Assembly: GCF_030676955.1 (NCBI RefSeq)
Contig: NZ_JAUUUU010000001.1
Coordinates: 434,001-498,000, forward strand
Direction of reading: 5' to 3'
From: Porticoccus litoralis
GTDB taxonomy: Bacteria; Pseudomonadota; Gammaproteobacteria; Pseudomonadales; Porticoccaceae
DNA length: 64,000 nucleotides
The translations under genes and the position numbers were made by a program. A model generated the notes under the pieces. It had not been told where the DNA came from and ran no database searches. It saw only the letters and a program-made list of their open reading frames with translations. Of the stretch, positions 60,218-64,000 are shown piece after piece. Each line of letters begins with the position of its first letter. Position 1 is the stretch's first letter.

Positions 60218-60874
60218 TTACTCTCCGGACTGCTGGTTGAAGAAGGTTTCGCGCTCGTTAAGGATACTTCGATCCAACTCGGCGACAATGGGCCTGCTGG
60301 CGACGTTATCGTACCATTGCTGCAACCCGGACACCGCACCCAGTACTGACCAGCCGTAAACCACCTGCATGGTTTTTTCTACTGGCCCAATGGTGTGATA
60401 GGCGACGATATCGGCATAGGTGAAGTCACTGCCAGCCAGGTAAGGGTTGAACTGTACAAGGCGCCCGAGCGCCCGCATGCCTTTTTCCACTTGGGGTCTC
60501 ACCGAATCCACCGTGCGCTGGGAATTGCTGCCACCGAAAAACACACCGTTGTAGAGTCGCCGGGCGGGTAACTCGATGTAAAGCTCGCATACTTTCATCA
60601 ATTCACGAGCCTTGGCGCGGGCGAAGGGGTCGGCGGGCATCAGCGGCACTTCCGGGGTGACATCCTCAAGAAACTCGAGAATGGCGGAAGTCTCACTGAT
60701 GAAACCCTCTCTCGCTTCGAGGCAGGGCACCTTACCCATAGGGCTGATGGTCAGAAACTGCGGCTCCTGGCTGGGATAGGTGCGAATTTCCTCAAACTCA
60801 AACCCCTTTTCAAGCAAGGCCAGCTTGACCATGTTGAAGTAGTTACTGACATGAAAACCGTAGAGCTTGAGCAT
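60218..60874 (-). CDS. Glutathione S-transferase family protein
   Basis: This 218-residue protein has an N-terminal thioredoxin-fold domain (MLKLYGFHVSNYFNMVKLAL, with GKVPCLE cis-Pro and the glutathione-binding SETSAILEFL) and a C-terminal helical domain with the conserved FTYADIVAYHTI N-capping Asp. The start is the ATG at 60874, seven bases after AGGGGA; an ATG two codons earlier is too close to it. The substrate is unknown. It appears to be in an operon with miaE and is divergent from acnB. Confidence 0.9.
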   Translation of the reverse strand: MLKLYGFHVSNYFNMVKLALLEKGFEFEEIRTYPSQEPQFLTISPMGKVPCLEAREGFISETSAILEFLEDVTPEVPLMPADPFARAKARELMKVCELYIELPARRLYNGVFFGGSNSQRTVDSVRPQVEKGMRALGRLVQFNPYLAGSDFTYADIVAYHTIGPVEKTMQVVYGWSVLGAVSGLQQWYDNVASRPIVAELDRSILNERETFFNQQSGE

Positions 60875-61001
60875 AACCATTTCCCCTTGCCAAACGCCCG
60901 CCAGGGCTGATTGTTATGGCGGAAAGTGTAACAGAGAATTTACCCGGTGAATGGCGGTTATCCACTTTAGTCACGTTACCTGAAGCACAGATTTGATGTA
61001 C

Positions 61002-61007
61002 TATACT
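61002..61007 (+). promoter_or_regulatory. Candidate -10 element of the acnB promoter
   Basis: TATACT in the context TACTATACTGAGCC is a good -10 box. No clear -35 is seen (a weak CTGAAG lies 16 bases upstream). Transcription from here would give a leader of about 130 bases before acnB. Confidence 0.4.
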
Positions 61008-61056
61008 GAGCCCTTGCCCGTGGCTCCTATTGTGGCCCAGCAGCCGAATACCCCTC

Positions 61057-61075
61057 ATCGGTATGTGTTACCGAT
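61057..61075 (+). promoter_or_regulatory. Hairpin in the acnB leader
   Basis: ATCGGTA, a TGTGT loop and TACCGAT form a perfect seven-base-pair stem about 68 bases before the acnB start codon. It is not followed by a T-run. In a long leader it may be an mRNA regulatory element; in E. coli AcnB binds its own mRNA. It lacks the bulged C and CAGUG loop of an animal iron-responsive element. Confidence 0.4.
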
Positions 61076-61142
61076 AGACCCCGCCCAGAGGTGATCCCAC
61101 TGCGTCGGGTAAACTCACAAGATTAAGAAGAGGATGCAAATC

Positions 61143-63752
61143 GTGCTTGAAGCCTATCGTCAACATGTTGCGGATCGTGCCGCACAAGGAATCCCCCCGA
61201 AACCCCTGACACCAGAATGGACTGCCGATCTGGTGGAATTGTTGAAAAATCCACCCGCAGGCGAAGAAGAGTTCCTGCTGGACCTGATCGCCAACCGCGT
61301 ACCCCCGGGTGTTGACGAAGCAGCCTATGTGAAGGCCGGTTTCCTGAGTGCCGTCGCCAAAGGCGAAGCCACTTCTCCCCTGATCGATCGTCTGGCAGCT
61401 GTCAAACTGCTGGGCAACATGCACGGCGGCTACAACGTAGCTACCCTGGTCGAGCTGCTGGATGACGCCGAGTTGGCCTCCCAGGCAGCCGAAGAGCTGA
61501 AAAACACTATCCTGGTATTCGATGCCTTCCACGACGTGGCCGAGAAAGCCGACGCTGGCAACGCCAATGCCAAAGCCGTTCTGCAATCCTGGGCCGACGC
61601 CGAGTGGTTCACACAGGAAGACGCTGTGCCAGAAAGCATCAAGGCCATCGTTTTCAAAGTGACCGGTGAAACCAACACCGATGATCTGTCTCCCGCACCT
61701 GATGCGTGGTCCCGTCCCGATATCCCGCTGCACGCCCTGGCCGCCTACAAAATGGCCCGCGAAGGCCTGTCGCCTGACGAGCCCGGCTCTATCGGCCCGA
61801 TGAAACAGATCGAAGACATCAAATCAAAAGGTCTGCCTGTTGCCTTTGTCGGCGACGTGGTAGGTACCGGTTCCTCCCGGAAATCCGCCACCAACTCCGT
61901 ACTGTGGTTCTTCGGTGAAGACATGCCCGGCGTGCCCAACAAGCGCTCTGGCGGCATCTGTATTGGTGGCAAAGTGGCCCCCATCTTCTTCAACACCATG
62001 GAAGATGCTGGAGCTCTGGTCTTCGAAGCCCCCGTTGACGAAATCAACATGGGTGACGTGATTGAAATCCGCCCCTACGACGGCAAAATTCTCAGCGAGT
62101 CCGGTGCGGTTCTGTCCGAGTTCGCCTTTAAGTCCGACGTGATTCTGGATGAAGTACAGGCCGATGGCCGTATCAACCTGATCGTTGGCCGCGGTTTGAC
62201 CCAGCGCGCCCGTGAGCACCTGGGCCTGCCCGCTTCCGACCTGTTCCGCCAGCCAGCCCAGCCCACTGACACCGGCAAGGGTTACACCCTGGCTCAGAAA
62301 ATGGTTGGCAAGGCCTGTGGCGTCGAAGGTGTTCGCCCCGGCACTTACTGCGAGCCGAAGATGACCACTGTGGGCTCCCAGGACACCACTGGCCCGATGA
62401 CACGCGACGAGCTGAAAGACCTGGCTTGTCTGGGCTTCTCCGCCGATCTGGTGATGCAGTCCTTCTGTCACACCGCTGCTTATCCGAAGCCCGTGGACAT
62501 TGACACCCAGCACACCTTGCCCGACTTCATCATGAACCGCGGCGGTGTTTCCCTGCGCCCTGGCGACGGCATCATTCACAGCTGGCTAAACCGCATGTTG
62601 CTGCCCGATACCGTGGGCACCGGTGGTGACTCCCACACCCGCTTCCCGATGGGTATTTCTTTCCCTGGCGGTTCCGGCCTAGTGGCCTTTGCTGCCGCTA
62701 CCGGTGTCATGCCGCTGGATATGCCCGAGTCCGTACTGGTTCGCTTCAAGGGTGAAATGCAGCCCGGCATTACTCTTCGCGACCTGGTTCACGCCATCCC
62801 TTACTACGGCATCAAACAAGGCCTGTTGACCGTTGAGAAGAAAGGCAAGAAGAACTTCTTCTCCGGCCGAGTGCTGGAAATTGAAGGTCTCGACAACCTG
62901 ACTGTTGAGCAGGCATTTGAACTGTCCGATGCGTCCGCTGAGCGCTCTGCCGCCGGCTGCACCATCAAGCTCAGCGAAGACTCTGTCGCCGAGTACCTGA
63001 ACTCCAACATTACTCTACTGCGCTGGATGATCTCCGAAGGCTACGGCGATGTTCGTACTCTGGAACGCCGCGTACGCAAGATGGAAGAGTGGCTGGCCAA
63101 TCCATCCCTGATGGAAGCTGACGCCGACGCCGAATACGCCGCCGTTGTCGAAATCGACCTGTCTGAAGTCAAAGAGCCCATCGTCTGCTGTCCGAACGAT
63201 CCCGACGACGCCAAGCTGCTCTCCGAAGTGGCTGGCGACAACGTGGACGAAGTCTTTATCGGCTCCTGTATGACCAACATCGGCCACTTCCGCGCCGCTG
63301 GCAAACTGCTGAACGAAGCGGATCGCGTTAACTCCCGCTTCTGGATCAGCCCTCCAACCCGTATGGATGCCCACACACTGATGGAAGAGGGCTACTACAA
63401 CATTTACGGTAAAGTCGGCGCCCGCACCGAAATGCCCGGTTGCTCCCTGTGTATGGGTAACCAGGCACGTGTAAACCCCGGCAGCACAGTATTGTCCACG
63501 TCTACCCGTAACTTCCCGAACCGCCTCGGCGACGGTGCCAATGTGTACCTGACCTCTGCGGAACTGGCAGCTGTGGGCGGTATTCTGGGACGTCTGCCGA
63601 CTCCAGCGGAGTACATGGAATACGCCAACAAGGTCAACTCCATGTCTGGCGAGATCTATCGCTACATGAACTTTGACCAGATCGAGTCTTTCCAGAAAGC
63701 CGCTGACGAAGGCAAGCGCATTGCTGCCGAGCAGATCGTGGATGTTGCCTGA
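61143..63752 (+). CDS. acnB: Aconitate hydratase B
   Basis: This 869-residue TCA-cycle enzyme isomerises citrate to isocitrate and may also act on 2-methyl-cis-aconitate. The [4Fe-4S] ligands are Cys709 (FIGSCMTNIGHF), Cys767 and Cys770 (GCSLCMGNQ), within two or three residues of E. coli AcnB. The N-terminal HEAT-like domain (MLEAYRQHVADRAAQGIPPKPL) is complete. I chose the GTG at 61143, giving MLEAYR and nine bases after AGAGG; the ATG three codons earlier directly abuts the Shine-Dalgarno. It is monocistronic, with a strong terminator. Confidence 0.97.
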   Translation: MLEAYRQHVADRAAQGIPPKPLTPEWTADLVELLKNPPAGEEEFLLDLIANRVPPGVDEAAYVKAGFLSAVAKGEATSPLIDRLAAVKLLGNMHGGYNVATLVELLDDAELASQAAEELKNTILVFDAFHDVAEKADAGNANAKAVLQSWADAEWFTQEDAVPESIKAIVFKVTGETNTDDLSPAPDAWSRPDIPLHALAAYKMAREGLSPDEPGSIGPMKQIEDIKSKGLPVAFVGDVVGTGSSRKSATNSVLWFFGEDMPGVPNKRSGGICIGGKVAPIFFNTMEDAGALVFEAPVDEINMGDVIEIRPYDGKILSESGAVLSEFAFKSDVILDEVQADGRINLIVGRGLTQRAREHLGLPASDLFRQPAQPTDTGKGYTLAQKMVGKACGVEGVRPGTYCEPKMTTVGSQDTTGPMTRDELKDLACLGFSADLVMQSFCHTAAYPKPVDIDTQHTLPDFIMNRGGVSLRPGDGIIHSWLNRMLLPDTVGTGGDSHTRFPMGISFPGGSGLVAFAAATGVMPLDMPESVLVRFKGEMQPGITLRDLVHAIPYYGIKQGLLTVEKKGKKNFFSGRVLEIEGLDNLTVEQAFELSDASAERSAAGCTIKLSEDSVAEYLNSNITLLRWMISEGYGDVRTLERRVRKMEEWLANPSLMEADADAEYAAVVEIDLSEVKEPIVCCPNDPDDAKLLSEVAGDNVDEVFIGSCMTNIGHFRAAGKLLNEADRVNSRFWISPPTRMDAHTLMEEGYYNIYGKVGARTEMPGCSLCMGNQARVNPGSTVLSTSTRNFPNRLGDGANVYLTSAELAAVGGILGRLPTPAEYMEYANKVNSMSGEIYRYMNFDQIESFQKAADEGKRIAAEQIVDVA

Positions 63753-63778
63753 TCTGCTGCGAAAGCAACGCACTACCA

Positions 63779-63809
63779 AAAAAGCCCCGCTTAGCGGGGC
63801 TTTTTTTAT
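63779..63809 (+). terminator. Rho-independent terminator after acnB
   Basis: The stem AAGCCCCGC/GCGGGGCTT with a TTA loop is followed by a seven-base T-run, 27 bp after the acnB stop. Confidence 0.93.
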
Positions 63810-63901
63810 GTCCAACCATAAATCCGAGCTGGTCTGTGGCTGCTGTAACAGCCTGTTCTCAGGCGGGTAAATTTGTATGTATGCCGGGAGACATCAATCT
63901 T

Positions 63902-63931
63902 TTGTCTAACCGGTTTTAGGTTGCCTATTCT
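63902..63931 (+). promoter_or_regulatory. Candidate sigma70 promoter at the right edge
   Basis: TTGTCT (63902-63907) and TATTCT (63926-63931) are 18 bases apart, past the acnB terminator. It might drive a gene that starts beyond the window; a frame opening at ATG 63962 (MQLQKIMAGAYAI) is too short to judge and has no Shine-Dalgarno. Confidence 0.35.
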
Positions 63932-64000
63932 AATCTGCTGTGCATAAACTGGTATCCACTCATGCAGTTACAAAAAATTATGGCAGGTGCCTATGCAATA

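Noticed and set aside
63962..64000. Start of a gene at the right edge (ATG at 63962)
   Set aside because: Only 13 codons are present, with no Shine-Dalgarno; too short to support as a coding region.

Overview
The window reads as chromosomal DNA of a free-living, probably marine, gammaproteobacterium of moderate GC content. Support comes from the gene order tig-clpP-clpX-lon-hupB-ppiD, lolCDE, fadBA, cysS/glnS-ppiB-lpxH, aconitase B, soluble transhydrogenase SthA and tRNA hydroxylase MiaE. The arsenosugar genes and a short glycerol-3-phosphate dehydrogenase fit a marine member of the Cellvibrionales (Halieaceae/Spongiibacteraceae/Porticoccaceae type), but that placement is inference. I see no prophage, insertion sequence, CRISPR array or intact integron.

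Layout. 1-0.8 kb: end of a cytochrome c maturation locus (ccmB partial, ccmA). 0.9-3.5 kb: a small acidic protein and a three-gene arsenosugar operon (ArsS radical SAM enzyme and two glycosyltransferase-like proteins). 3.6-8.6 kb: sirtuin CobB, facing an operon of a glutamate synthase-like flavoprotein, a glutamate-cysteine ligase-like enzyme and an aspartoacylase-like hydrolase. 8.7-13 kb: DUF2062 protein, lolCDE and a small periplasmic protein. 13-23 kb: sthA and the proteostasis block ppiD-hupB-lon-clpX-clpP-tig, with a near-consensus heat-shock promoter before lon. 23.1-32.3 kb: tRNA-Leu, a phosphomannose isomerase-like protein, an acidic lipoprotein, fadA/fadB, a methyltransferase, tex, and a tRNA Pro-Arg-His operon.

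32.5-37.9 kb: folD, then a glycerophosphodiester/glycerol-3-phosphate module (GDPD, short GlpD, divergent FGGY kinase), a YqaA-type membrane protein and a NYN-domain protein. 38.2-43 kb is the most accessory-looking part: M48 lipoprotein peptidase, GNAT acetyltransferase, an unknown protein, MtfA peptidase, an AT-rich membrane protein and a radical SAM enzyme. 43-48.5 kb: cysS, glnS, an EamA transporter, ppiB, lpxH. 48.5-52.8 kb: a MacAB-like four-gene ABC export operon.

52.9-59.2 kb holds the most unusual gene, a single-chain fusion of a dihydroorotate/dihydropyrimidine dehydrogenase domain with a PyrK-type FAD/[2Fe-2S] reductase. It is followed by a two-component system whose kinase start codon abuts a perfect 13-bp tandem repeat, and a TonB-dependent receptor. 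59.6-64 kb: miaE, a glutathione S-transferase and acnB.

Most of the window is housekeeping. The candidates for new biology are the PyrD-PyrK fusion, the glutamate synthase/ligase/aspartoacylase operon, the altered FGGY kinase, and the kinase/receptor locus.
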